This document shows positions 1-7,229 of a DNA stretch of 8,963 nt, piece by piece. The stretch lies in the NCBI GenBank assembly GCA_938003575.1, contig CALKYG010000408.1, positions 1-8,963 on the forward strand. The letters run 5' to 3'. This DNA comes from an uncultured Alphaproteobacteria bacterium. GTDB taxonomy: Bacteria; Pseudomonadota; Alphaproteobacteria; Caulobacterales; Parvularculaceae. The translations under genes were made by a program, and so were the position numbers. The notes under the pieces were generated by a model. The model made no database searches. It had not been told where the DNA came from and saw only the letters and a list, made by a program, of their open reading frames with translations. Each line of letters starts with the position of its first letter. The first letter of the stretch is position 1.

Positions 1-260
1 CTTTTACGCGCCGCCTTCCGCACGCCTATCCAGTGTATGACCGGGATTATGAGGCGCATTTCAACATACTGGACGGCTGGATTTCCGGCATAGACGGACT
101 ATTGACTTTCGGCAGGCAAGGACTGTTCGCGCACGATAATACTCACCATGCGCTGGCGATGGCCTATGGTGCGGCGGACTGTCTGGAAGGCGGCGCATTC
201 AACAAGGATAAATGGGCGTCCTATCGCCAGGAGTTCCAGACGCATGTGGTGGAGGATTAA
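1..260 (+). CDS. FAD-dependent amine-oxidase-like oxidoreductase, C-terminal fragment
   Basis: Only the last 85 codons are present; the open frame runs in from the left edge (first whole codon at 3) and ends at TAA 258-260. The visible part begins [17 protein letters not shown] and continues with a GR-x-G (GRQGLF) segment, an N-x-x-H (DNTHHA) and a short final helix. This pattern is typical of the C-terminal FAD-binding portion of the protoporphyrinogen-oxidase/UDP-galactopyranose-mutase-like amine oxidase superfamily, whose members often sit in glycan clusters (established knowledge). In that family the GR-x-G...N-x-x-H stretch contacts the flavin. The substrate cannot be read from this fragment; a sugar-nucleotide or lipid-linked role is inferred from the neighbours only. 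The deacetylase starts 5 nt downstream, so the two are probably co-transcribed. The GTG at 33 is an internal Val codon, not a start, because family-like sequence precedes it. Confidence 0.75.
   Translation, partial: FTRRLPHAYPVYDRDYEAHFNILDGWISGIDGLLTFGRQGLFAHDNTHHALAMAYGAADCLEGGAFNKDKWASYRQEFQTHVVED
251..255 (+). promoter_or_regulatory. Ribosome binding site deciding the deacetylase start
   Basis: A GGAGG lies 10 nt before the ATG at 266, inside the last codons of the upstream oxidoreductase gene. It supports 266 as the true start over the in-frame upstream ATG at 212. That alternative would overlap the previous gene by 49 nt and add 18 residues that do not look like part of a NodB domain. 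Confidence 0.6.
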
Positions 261-265
261 CGAAA

Positions 266-1045
266 ATGGCTGGCGGCATCTCTTCATTGCCGATCTTGAC
301 CTACCACTCGATCTCGAACGAGCCCGGACCTACCTCGATTGCCCCGGACGATTTTGCTGCCCAAATGGCGGAAATTGAAGCGGCGCAGGTCGACGTCATA
401 GACCTTGCGACGGCGGAAAAATGGGTCCGCGGAGAACATGAATTGACGCGGCGCGCAGTCGCCATAACCTTTGACGACGCCTTTCGCGATTTTGCCGACG
501 CTGCATTTCCGGTCCTGAAGGGCATGGATTTCCCGGCGACGGTCTTCGTGCCGACTTCCATCGTCGGCGGCGAGGAAAACTGGCTCGGAGCGAATGATGA
601 TGCCCGCCCGCTCTTGGATTGGACTGCAATCCGGGCGCTATCGGAAGACGGAGTTGCATTTGGTTCTCATTCGAGGCGGCACTGCGACCTTACGAAGCTC
701 AGCGACGCCGAATTGAACGAAGAGCTCGCAGCGAGCCGCGCGGAACTTGAAACGCGCCTGGGCAAGGCGGCTCCGCATTTTGCGCCGCCATACGGACGCA
801 GCGATCAAAGGGTGCGTTCAGCCATCTCACGTCATTATACTTTGTCGGTCGGCGTGCGACTTGATGAAGCGAGACGCGATTCGCCGATTGATGACCTTCC
901 TCGCATCGAGATGTTCTACTATCGCGACCTGAATCGCTGGCGGGCGTTTCTTGAGCGCAGGGGAGGCGTCTATCTTCAGGCGCGCAAGGCCGCTCGAAGC
1001 ATGCGAAACGCGGTAACAGGCGCGATGCGCCGCAGCGCATATTAG
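266..1045 (+). CDS. NodB-type polysaccharide deacetylase family protein
   Basis: A 259-residue carbohydrate esterase 4-like protein, predicted to remove N- or O-acetyl groups from a sugar in a metal-dependent reaction. The N-terminal strand LTYHSIS (11-17) opens the barrel. Motif 1 is TFDD (68-71), with D70 as candidate catalytic base and D71 as metal ligand. Motif 2 is HSRRH (135-139), which supplies the two metal His. Motif 3 is APPYG (173-177), where the more usual Arg is replaced by Ala. The C-terminal part has DLPRIEMFYYRD (210-221) instead of a clear motif-5 LxH. No signal peptide or membrane segment is visible, so it probably acts in the cytosol on a nucleotide- or lipid-linked precursor. 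The start at 266 is set by GGAGG at 251-255. The gene lies 5 nt after the oxidoreductase and 8 nt before the methyltransferase. The family call is secure, the substrate unknown. Confidence 0.9.
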   Translation: MAGGISSLPILTYHSISNEPGPTSIAPDDFAAQMAEIEAAQVDVIDLATAEKWVRGEHELTRRAVAITFDDAFRDFADAAFPVLKGMDFPATVFVPTSIVGGEENWLGANDDARPLLDWTAIRALSEDGVAFGSHSRRHCDLTKLSDAELNEELAASRAELETRLGKAAPHFAPPYGRSDQRVRSAISRHYTLSVGVRLDEARRDSPIDDLPRIEMFYYRDLNRWRAFLERRGGVYLQARKAARSMRNAVTGAMRRSAY

Positions 1046-1048
1046 GAG
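1044..1048 (+). promoter_or_regulatory. Ribosome binding site for the GTG-started methyltransferase
   Basis: AGGAG overlaps the TAG stop of the deacetylase gene and sits 5 nt before GTG 1054. The strong match and good spacing decide for the non-ATG start. The position suggests translational coupling between the two genes. Confidence 0.6.
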
Positions 1049-1053
1049 CGATT

Positions 1054-1836
1054 GTGGCGAACGCGAGTTCTGACAGTTTTTTCTTGAAGCTTGCGCGGAG
1101 GCTGCTGCCGCAGGATGCGCGAACGGCCATAGTTGAGGCGCAACGGAAATACGGCTTGCAATGGCCGCGAACAGGTAAAGTGAAACTGGGCGACTTGCGG
1201 CGTCTCACGCCGATAAGCCGGATATTCGGCATGGATCGCGGCAAGCCTATTGACCGCTATTATATTGAGAAATTCCTTGCCGAGAATGCTGCGAGCATCT
1301 GTGGGAGAGCGCTCGAACTGGGCGACGCGACCTACATCAAGCGCTTTGGCAAAGGCGTCTCGCAGATAGACGTGCTTCATGTCGTCGCCGGCAATCCGGA
1401 TGCGACAATCATCGCCGACCTGACAGACGCAGAGCATATTCCGTCCGACGCGTTTGACTGCATCATATTCACTCAGGCGCTCCAGATGATCTACGACATG
1501 AGGGCCGCGATGCGGACGCTCTATCGAATCCTGAAGCCTGGCGGGGCCATATTGATGACCACTCACGGCACCAGCAAGATCGCTCGCCGACTCGGCCGCG
1601 ATGATTGGGGCGAATATTGGCGACTGACAGCGCAAGGAATTGAAGCACTTATAAGAGATGCGGCGCCTGACGCGGAGCTAAAAATCGCAAGTTACGGAAA
1701 TGTTCTTTCCGCAGCGGCTTTTCTTTACGGTCTGGCCGCCGAAGACCTGAAGCGCAGCGAAATCGACGAGATCGATGAGGATTTTGAAGTCGTCCTTGGC
1801 GCTCGCATTAGAAAGCCGGCGGGAGCGCAGCCATGA
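1054..1836 (+). CDS. Class I SAM-dependent methyltransferase (Methyltransf_11-like)
   Basis: A 260-residue protein starting at GTG and supported by AGGAG 1044-1048. After an N-terminal helical region comes MDRGKPIDRYYIEKFL (60-75), a segment I recognise from methyltransferases found beside glycosyltransferases. SAM motif I is degenerate (ALELGD, 86-91) and lacks the usual GxGxG. The post-I strand carries DVLHV (106-110) and then TIIADLTD (118-125), with D122 a possible ribose or adenine contact. FDCIIFTQALQ (134-144) fits motif II, and ILKPGGAILM (159-168) fits motif III in a Rossmann-like methyltransferase. It likely methylates a sugar hydroxyl or a lipid-linked glycan in the cytosol, inferred from the neighbours. 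Its stop overlaps the pyruvyl transferase start by 4 nt (ATGA), a sign of tight co-expression. The acceptor cannot be told from sequence. Confidence 0.85.
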   Translation: MANASSDSFFLKLARRLLPQDARTAIVEAQRKYGLQWPRTGKVKLGDLRRLTPISRIFGMDRGKPIDRYYIEKFLAENAASICGRALELGDATYIKRFGKGVSQIDVLHVVAGNPDATIIADLTDAEHIPSDAFDCIIFTQALQMIYDMRAAMRTLYRILKPGGAILMTTHGTSKIARRLGRDDWGEYWRLTAQGIEALIRDAAPDAELKIASYGNVLSAAAFLYGLAAEDLKRSEIDEIDEDFEVVLGARIRKPAGAQP

Positions 1837-2807
1837 CCGGCGGACGCTTCCGCACGATTACGATTCTCGATACTTCGATCGCATCGACGAATGTCGGAGA
1901 CGAGATAATAATGGAAGCTGTCAGAAACCAGCTCGCTGCGCCGCTGGCGAATGACTATGTGAACCGCGTCGCCAGTCATGAAACGATGTCCGCAAAGAGC
2001 CGCGGAATGATTTCAAAATCCGACTATGCGATTGCAGGCGGCAGTAATCTTCTGAGTTCGCATGTCGGCATCCGGTCAGTCTGGAAACTCTCGCCTTTAG
2101 ACGCAACCCTCGGACGCAAGTTCGTCATGATGGGGGTCGGCTGGTACCATGATCAGGGACCGCCGGATCCGTATGCCGCATGGATGTTCAAGTCGATATT
2201 CTCACGGGAGAAGCTTCACTCAGTTCGCGACGAATACACAAAGAAGAAGCTGACGGATCTTGGGTTTTCGAACGTGGTCAACACCGGCTGTCCGACGCTA
2301 TGGGATCTGCCATATAACGTAAACGAACGAACGCCGGCGGCGAAAGCGCAGAATGTCGTCACCACGCTAAACACTTACATGAAGGACCGAGACGCGGACG
2401 CCGCCTTGCTCAGATTACTGCAGGAGAAATATGAACGAGTATTCGCCTGGGTGCAAACCTATGCGGATCAGGACTATCTGCGGTCCTTATTTCCAGCCAT
2501 TGAGCTGATAGCGCCGAACCTTCCTGCTTATGATTCGTTGCTGATGGAAAAAATCGATCTAGACTATGTGGGGAACAGGTTGCATGCCGGGATCAGAGCT
2601 CTGCAGAAGGGCAGGCGGACAATCATTATCGAAATCGATAATCGGGCGCGAGAAATGGGTCGCGATTTTCAGTTGCCGACAATTGCGCGCAATGACTTCG
2701 CGGCCCTGGAATCGATGATCGACCAACCGCTTCAACAGAAGATCACGCTGCCTCGTTCCGAGATCAACCGTTGGCTGGATCAATGGAAGTCCGAGAATCG
2801 AGAATGA
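1833..2807 (+). CDS. Polysaccharide pyruvyl transferase family protein
   Basis: A 324-residue protein of the WcaK/CsaB family, which transfers enolpyruvate from phosphoenolpyruvate onto sugars to make pyruvyl ketals, or which can act as a related GT-B-fold transferase. The N-terminal Rossmann half has STNVGDEIIM (18-27), the family's conserved N-x-GD entry loop, and AIAGGSNLL (66-74), a variant of the glycine-rich GGG loop. HSVRDEYTKKKL (129-140) matches the S-x-R-D-x-x-S/T-x-x-x-L signature, and GCPTL (152-156) matches the 'GDP' position. The C-terminal half has YVGNRLHAGIRAL (245-257), the hallmark G-x-R-x-H-x loop; the family's catalytic or PEP-binding His is expected there. EIDNRAREM (267-275) follows. 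No membrane segments, so cytosolic. It overlaps both neighbours by 4 nt (ATGA at 1833 and at 2804). The acceptor sugar is unknown; some family members are not proven pyruvyl transferases. Confidence 0.88.
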   Translation: MTGGRFRTITILDTSIASTNVGDEIIMEAVRNQLAAPLANDYVNRVASHETMSAKSRGMISKSDYAIAGGSNLLSSHVGIRSVWKLSPLDATLGRKFVMMGVGWYHDQGPPDPYAAWMFKSIFSREKLHSVRDEYTKKKLTDLGFSNVVNTGCPTLWDLPYNVNERTPAAKAQNVVTTLNTYMKDRDADAALLRLLQEKYERVFAWVQTYADQDYLRSLFPAIELIAPNLPAYDSLLMEKIDLDYVGNRLHAGIRALQKGRRTIIIEIDNRAREMGRDFQLPTIARNDFAALESMIDQPLQQKITLPRSEINRWLDQWKSENRE

Positions 2808-4291
2808 GCAGCCCGTCCGGTTATCAAGCGGCGAATCGATCCGAGCTTGTAGCGATTGCAGTTATAGTCATTGCCGCTTTTACTATTCGGCTTGTGAACC
2901 TTGACGCCAGTTTATGGTATGATGAGATCATCACGCTTGTTCAATCGGTCCGTCTTCCGTCGGCCGAACTCATCAAAACTTACGGCTCTTTGAACAACCA
3001 CGTGCTTTATACTTGGCTGGCGAAAGGGTTTTCGGCGGTTTTCGGCGAAACACCCGCCGCACTGCGATTTCCGGCTGTAGTCTTTGGCGCTGCTTCGATT
3101 CTGGCTGTATGGCGCCTGTTCCGGCTGGACGGATTGAAGTGGGCGGCAGTCTCAGCAGCAGCGCTTCTTGCAGTCTCGTACCACCATGTTTGGTTTTCGC
3201 AGAATGCGCGCGGCTATACCGGGCTGTTGCTGTTTACAACCCTGGCGGCCTACTATTTCAGCCGCGCGCTTAAATCGCACACATACCGAGATTGGATTCT
3301 TTACGGTCTGTCGATCGCTATCGCCATGCTGCTTCATCTCTCAGCCGCCTTTTTCGTTGCCGCCCAGGGTCTGACGGTGATTTGCGCGGCGATTGTGGTG
3401 AGCAGACGCGAAGGAATGTCACAGCTCGGCGTCTGGCTTCGCGGGCCTGCACTTGGTTATGTTCTGGGCGCCGCAATCGTTATTGCGATCTTCAGCCCGA
3501 TGTTGGCGGGAATGGCGGCGACGCTCGGTTCCGTTTCAAGTGCCGGCGCGGACGCCACCCGGCAAGTTCTGGATTGGAGGAATCCGCTTTGGACGTTATT
3601 TGAGAGTCTGAAAAGTTTCGGCGTTCTGTCTTTCGCCTTTCCATTAGCATTTGGGTTTATCGTATTGGGTGTGGTTCGCCTTCTCGAGCGAGGACGGTGG
3701 ATCATAATTCCGTACCTGATCCATATACCGCTGACATTCATTGTGCTGACATCGCTTTCCATGCGGGTCTGGCCGCGCTATTTCTTTGTCGATATCGGAT
3801 TCATGTTTGCAGCGCTCGTCGTCGGCGCGTTCTGGTTCGCGGAGATTGCGGCGAAGTATCTGAAAAGTGCAGACCGAACGGGACTTTCTGATGTGAGGCT
3901 GAAGGCGCTCGGCGTTGCAGTGATGATTGGCGCCTCATTGCCGTTGCTGATGACGAATTTCAGACGGCCCAAGCAGGATTTCGACGGCGCTTACGCCATG
4001 ATTGAGCGCAACGCCTCTGAGGCGGATATTAAGGTCGCACTCGGATTGTCGTCGGTCTTTTTCAATGATTATCGCGGATTGAACTGGCCGTCGCCTCAAT
4101 CGGTCGATGAATTCAGGTCGCTTGAGGAACATGGCGGCCGTGTTTGGGTGGTGACGGCGTTTCCGGCGCATGCGCGCGCTTATTACCGTGAGATCCAAAG
4201 CGAACTCGATAAGGAATTCGAGTTGATGGGGAGGTTTTCGGGGACGCTCTCGGGCGGCGAAGTGACTGTTTACAGGTCTGCCGTGAAATGA
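2804..4291 (+). CDS. GT39-type membrane glycosyltransferase (ArnT/PMT-like)
   Basis: A 495-residue polytopic inner-membrane protein. The first membrane helix (about 14-31) is followed by LDASLWYDEIITL (33-45). This matches the D-E-containing first periplasmic loop of GT39/ArnT-like enzymes, in which an acidic residue is the likely catalytic base. SLNNHVLYTWL (62-72) and FSQNARGYTGLLLF (131-144) are further family landmarks. About ten to eleven hydrophobic segments run to about residue 384, followed by a soluble C-terminal domain of about 110 residues (385-495). These enzymes use polyprenyl-phosphate sugars on the periplasmic side (established knowledge), so it probably decorates the glycan after flipping. 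The start at 2804 gives an ATGA overlap with the pyruvyl transferase. In-frame TTG 2771 and ATG 2783 would give larger overlaps and lack a better ribosome binding site. The stop overlaps the flippase start (ATGA at 4288). Confidence 0.88.
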   Translation: MSSPSGYQAANRSELVAIAVIVIAAFTIRLVNLDASLWYDEIITLVQSVRLPSAELIKTYGSLNNHVLYTWLAKGFSAVFGETPAALRFPAVVFGAASILAVWRLFRLDGLKWAAVSAAALLAVSYHHVWFSQNARGYTGLLLFTTLAAYYFSRALKSHTYRDWILYGLSIAIAMLLHLSAAFFVAAQGLTVICAAIVVSRREGMSQLGVWLRGPALGYVLGAAIVIAIFSPMLAGMAATLGSVSSAGADATRQVLDWRNPLWTLFESLKSFGVLSFAFPLAFGFIVLGVVRLLERGRWIIIPYLIHIPLTFIVLTSLSMRVWPRYFFVDIGFMFAALVVGAFWFAEIAAKYLKSADRTGLSDVRLKALGVAVMIGASLPLLMTNFRRPKQDFDGAYAMIERNASEADIKVALGLSSVFFNDYRGLNWPSPQSVDEFRSLEEHGGRVWVVTAFPAHARAYYREIQSELDKEFELMGRFSGTLSGGEVTVYRSAVK

Positions 4292-5748
4292 AGAGCTCTG
4301 AAGAACGCATGGGCTCTCAAAAAGAAAAGCGGTCGATTATCAGCTTTGGCCGCCTGATTGACGACTTCCTCATTCTCGCGTCCGGCCAGTTCATTTCGAA
4401 GATTTTCGGTTTTGTGGCATTCGCCTGGCTTGCGCGAGCGCTTTCAACCGAACAATACGGTGCCGTTGAAACCGCGGTCGGGATGGCTGCGATTGGCGCA
4501 ATCGCGCTTGAGATGGGCACCGGCGCTGTCGGCGTCAGGAGAATATCCCAAGGCGACGCCGAAGCGACCAGGGTCTTGGGAGCGGTGATTTCGGGTCGGC
4601 TGACCCTTGCCATATTCGTGGCGCCCCTGCTCGCGCTGTTTTATGCGGCGGCAACCAGATCAAGCGCGCCCGACGCCTTGTTCTGGATTTTCGCGGCTGG
4701 GTTGTTTGCGATTCCGTTCAACCATAACTGGTTTTTTCAGGCTAACGAGAAGATGGGCGTGGCCGGTTTCGGCCAGACCCTTAAGATGGCGGTATTCCTC
4801 ATTGCGGCGTATTTGCTCGCTCCGCAAGCGAACGGCGTCGTCTTCGTCGCCATAGCGGATCTCCTTTCAGCAATCGCCGTAGCGTTGTGGTTTTCGGTTT
4901 TTGCTTATTTTTCAATCAGGCCGGCGCGTCCGCACTACGATTTTGGTTCAGGCGTTCAACTCCTCCGTGAGAGCAGTCAACTCGGCGCCTCGTCGTTCGT
5001 GAACGCATTGGCCCAGTACCTTCCGATTCTTGTTGTAGCGACAGCTGCCAATGATCTTGAGACGGCGGAATTCGGCGCTTCGCAACGCCTCATTCTTTCC
5101 CTGATGACCTTCAGTTATGTCTATTATTTCAACATGTTTCCGTTGATCGCCCGCCGAATGATCGATGATCCGGTTGCGCTCGCCCGAATCATGTCGGCTT
5201 CGGTGCGCGTGACTGCCTGGACAGGAGTAATCATCGCGTCCCTGCTGTGGACGTTTGGACCTTTCATTATGGGAATTGTCTTCGGTCGGAATTTCGAAGG
5301 CGCAGGCCGCGAATTCGGGATTCTGGCCTGGAGCGGCGCAATCATTCTCGCTTCCGGAAATGCTCGGTGGCTCTTGGTTGCCGGAAAGCGGCAAGGCTCG
5401 CTGCTTGCCGCCCAAGTTGTCAATGCGGCGTGCGTCGTCGGGTTCGGCTATTTGCTCTCAGTGAAATCGGGCGGGTCAGGGGCTGCCGCCGCCTGCGTTA
5501 TCGGCGCATTCGGACTTTGGTATGTGGCTCACACCAAGACCAGCGGCCTTCCCGTGCGACCCGATCTCATGGGAAACCTTATCCCGGCGGCGACAGCAAT
5601 TCTGGTAATTGTAACCTTAACCATCGTAAGACTTGATCAACTTGCGGCCGGGGGCGTCGCAACGGCGATGCTCGCTGGCGGCGTGTTGTCGGACCGGAAG
5701 CTGCCTGGCGCCATCAAAGCGCTGATCCGCGCCAAATCTGCGACCTGA
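4288..5748 (+). CDS. Wzx-like polysaccharide/oligosaccharide flippase
   Basis: A 486-residue integral membrane protein of the MOP superfamily (polysaccharide biosynthesis protein family, PF01943-like). After a charged cytosolic N-terminus (1-25), ASGQFISKIFGFVAFAWLAR (31-50) and then LSTEQYGAVE (52-61) form the classical first helix and loop of Wzx/RfbX proteins. Roughly 12 hydrophobic helices follow up to about residue 475. It should flip undecaprenyl-linked glycan units from the cytosolic to the periplasmic leaflet. It is coupled to the GT39 gene by an ATGA overlap. An in-frame ATG at 4309 (Met8) is an alternative start, and neither has a convincing ribosome binding site. It is the last gene of the left block, with 92 nt before the next gene. 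A Wzy polymerase would be expected elsewhere if this is a Wzx/Wzy system. Confidence 0.9.
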   Translation: MKSSEERMGSQKEKRSIISFGRLIDDFLILASGQFISKIFGFVAFAWLARALSTEQYGAVETAVGMAAIGAIALEMGTGAVGVRRISQGDAEATRVLGAVISGRLTLAIFVAPLLALFYAAATRSSAPDALFWIFAAGLFAIPFNHNWFFQANEKMGVAGFGQTLKMAVFLIAAYLLAPQANGVVFVAIADLLSAIAVALWFSVFAYFSIRPARPHYDFGSGVQLLRESSQLGASSFVNALAQYLPILVVATAANDLETAEFGASQRLILSLMTFSYVYYFNMFPLIARRMIDDPVALARIMSASVRVTAWTGVIIASLLWTFGPFIMGIVFGRNFEGAGREFGILAWSGAIILASGNARWLLVAGKRQGSLLAAQVVNAACVVGFGYLLSVKSGGSGAAAACVIGAFGLWYVAHTKTSGLPVRPDLMGNLIPAATAILVIVTLTIVRLDQLAAGGVATAMLAGGVLSDRKLPGAIKALIRAKSAT

Positions 5749-5840
5749 CGTCGCTGCCGCGGACGGGATGCCATGGTGTAATATTTGCTTGATGGATTTA
5801 CGATTTAACTGTTTGGTCAATTTCTTGACCGGGGGCTCAA
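5749..5840 (+). promoter_or_regulatory. 92-nt intergenic region, candidate site of an internal promoter
   Basis: This is the only gap longer than 10 nt between genes in the window. It is more AT-rich in its second half (about 5778-5825) than the flanking genes. I see no convincing -35/-10 pair and no GC-rich hairpin followed by a T-run, so neither a promoter nor an intrinsic terminator can be called. It ends with the inverted repeat at 5815-5830 and a G-rich ribosome binding site (GGGGG, 5831-5835) 5 nt before the ATG at 5841. The right block could be separately regulated from here. Confidence 0.3.
5815..5830. repeat. Perfect inverted repeat GGTCAA-TTTC-TTGACC before the dioxygenase-Rieske gene
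   Basis: Two perfect 6-bp arms with a 4-nt spacer end 10 nt before the ATG at 5841 and directly abut the G-rich ribosome binding site. As DNA it could be an operator half-site pair. As RNA it could fold into a small hairpin next to the ribosome binding site and affect translation. No T-run follows, so it is not an intrinsic terminator. A 6+6 repeat can also arise by chance. Confidence 0.5.
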
Positions 5841-7229
5841 ATGGCGACGATCTCAAGGCGCGAACAAGGAAAGGCGGACGCTTCAGCGATCCTCGAGAAG
5901 GGGGCTTACTACATTCTCGATCGCTGCGCTTCGCATGAGGAGGTCTACCCGGTCGTCTGCGAGGCGTTCTATTCGGGCGTCGCCGGCGCCGACGCGGAGC
6001 CAAGCGTCCGACGAGACGGCCTTTCCATGCTTCACAGGCATTTCCCCACCGAGAAAGTCCTCGTGCTCGAAGAGTATGTAAGGCAGGCTCTAAAGGAGGT
6101 TCTTCTCGATTGGAGCTATCGCGTCGGCAAGGAAGATATTGGACTGACTGATCCCTTCTATGTCGATCATCTGATCGTAATCCGTATTCATTTTCCGTTT
6201 GAAGTCGCGAAGAAAGCGAAGACGGCGGAAAGGCCGGATGTAGCCAAGGCGGATTTTTGGGATCATGCGATTTCGGCGCTGAGAAATCCGAAGATCATTG
6301 TTAACCAGGCCTCAAGAGCTATAAGACGGCCGAGGCTTAACTCGTCCTATGACCCGGACCAGTTTCACGGCGCTCTGGCGAAACCGGCGCGGTCGCACGG
6401 CGCTCATATTGACACCTGGTACGGCCACTCGTTCGATGGAATTAACCTCTGGTGGTCCATTGACGGGGTGAATGTCGACAATACGGTTATTCTTTACCCG
6501 GACATGTTCGGGCGTCCGGTCGAGTACGATGAGAAGAGCATGTATCTCGCAAAGGGTCAGCAGGTATCAGAGCCGCACCAGGTGGACCTGAAGCCTGGCG
6601 AGCTTCTTCTTTTCAATCCGGAGATGCTGCACTCAACACAGGTAAATGTGTCTGATACGACGAGGGTCGCACTCACGACGAGGATTAATCCCGGCAAGCC
6701 GAAATTCAACGATGAGGCGCCATTTAACTTTGAGCACTGGCACAGCTCTAACGACATCAAGAACGGGCGGTATCGGGCGCTGGAAGTGTTTCCGGCGGGT
6801 CAGCATCGCGGCCGGCCTTCGTACGCAGCCAGGCCAAGACTTGAAAGGGTCAACACCAAGACCTTTGTGCATGAATATCGGATGGAAGACGGTCCGGCAT
6901 GCGATTGTTCTGAGCTCGATTCGGGCGTAAAGGCGGCGGTGGATTTTGCTGACGCCAAGGTCATGCTCTGGAAGGATGAAAGCGGCGCAGTCAAAGCCTA
7001 TTCGAGACTTTGCCCGCATGTCGGCGTCGACCTTGTAGACGGTTGGCATGATCGCGATCAGGCGCACTGTCCAGGCCACGGCTTGCGTTTCTCGTGGAAG
7101 GACGGTCAGTCTAATTGCTCATCCTTCAGACTGCGCGCTTTTGAGGTTGAACTGCGCGGCGGCAAAGTGTTTCTGACCCGGGCGACCGTGAATAGCCAGA
7201 CTGATTTGAAGCTGGCTGAGAGCGCTTGA
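5841..7229 (+). CDS. Phytanoyl-CoA-dioxygenase-like / Rieske [2Fe-2S] fusion protein
   Basis: A 462-residue soluble protein with two recognisable parts. Residues about 20-300 look like a PhyH-type cupin-fold non-heme iron oxygenase: H189-x-D191 in SHGAHIDTWYGH, GINLWWSIDGV (200-210), distal H264 in FNPEMLHST, and R275 eleven residues later in position to bind 2-oxoglutarate. Residues about 340-450 are a Rieske domain: C391-P-H393, 16 residues, then C410-P-G-H413, followed by GLRFSWKDG. The extra disulfide Cys of bc1-type Rieske proteins are absent, which points to a low-potential, ferredoxin/oxygenase-like cluster. Canonical Rieske oxygenases have the Rieske domain first and a different catalytic fold, so this order is unusual. 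No signal peptide is seen, so it is probably cytosolic. A TGATG junction couples it to the cytochrome b561 gene. Hydroxylation or oxidation of a glycan or lipid precursor is inference only. Confidence 0.8.
   Translation: MATISRREQGKADASAILEKGAYYILDRCASHEEVYPVVCEAFYSGVAGADAEPSVRRDGLSMLHRHFPTEKVLVLEEYVRQALKEVLLDWSYRVGKEDIGLTDPFYVDHLIVIRIHFPFEVAKKAKTAERPDVAKADFWDHAISALRNPKIIVNQASRAIRRPRLNSSYDPDQFHGALAKPARSHGAHIDTWYGHSFDGINLWWSIDGVNVDNTVILYPDMFGRPVEYDEKSMYLAKGQQVSEPHQVDLKPGELLLFNPEMLHSTQVNVSDTTRVALTTRINPGKPKFNDEAPFNFEHWHSSNDIKNGRYRALEVFPAGQHRGRPSYAARPRLERVNTKTFVHEYRMEDGPACDCSELDSGVKAAVDFADAKVMLWKDESGAVKAYSRLCPHVGVDLVDGWHDRDQAHCPGHGLRFSWKDGQSNCSSFRLRAFEVELRGGKVFLTRATVNSQTDLKLAESA
7218..7222 (+). 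promoter_or_regulatory. Ribosome binding site deciding the cytochrome b561 start
   Basis: GAGAG lies 6 nt before ATG 7229, within the end of the dioxygenase-Rieske gene. It favours ATG 7229 (TGATG junction) over the adjacent in-frame TTG at 7226, which would add a single residue. Confidence 0.4.

Noticed and set aside
212..265. Longer N-terminus for the deacetylase from ATG 212.
   Set aside because: It would overlap the upstream gene by 49 nt, while ATG 266 has a GGAGG at good distance and gives a normal NodB N-terminus.
699..1635. Long open frames on the minus strand opposite the deacetylase and methyltransferase (697-181 and 197 codons class).
   Set aside because: They are antisense to genes with clear family motifs, overlap each other, have Arg/Ser/Pro-rich composition typical of shadow frames and show no recognisable domain.
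2771..2803. Earlier TTG (2771) or ATG (2783) start for the GT39 gene.
   Set aside because: ATG 2804 forms the same ATGA overlap used at the other junctions of the operon, and the extra residues are not hydrophobic or family-like.
4948..5636. Open frames of about 100-155 codons on both strands inside the flippase gene.
   Set aside because: Low-complexity Arg/Ser-rich translations with no motif; the flippase frame fully explains the region.
5749..5840. Intrinsic terminator after the flippase gene.
   Set aside because: The only clear inverted repeat (5815-5830) has short arms, is not followed by a T-run and lies next to the ribosome binding site of the following gene.
5841..7229. Classical Rieske oxygenase alpha subunit.
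   Set aside because: The Rieske cluster is at the C-terminus, and the other half has an HxD...H jelly-roll signature rather than the helix-grip catalytic domain that follows the N-terminal Rieske domain in those enzymes.
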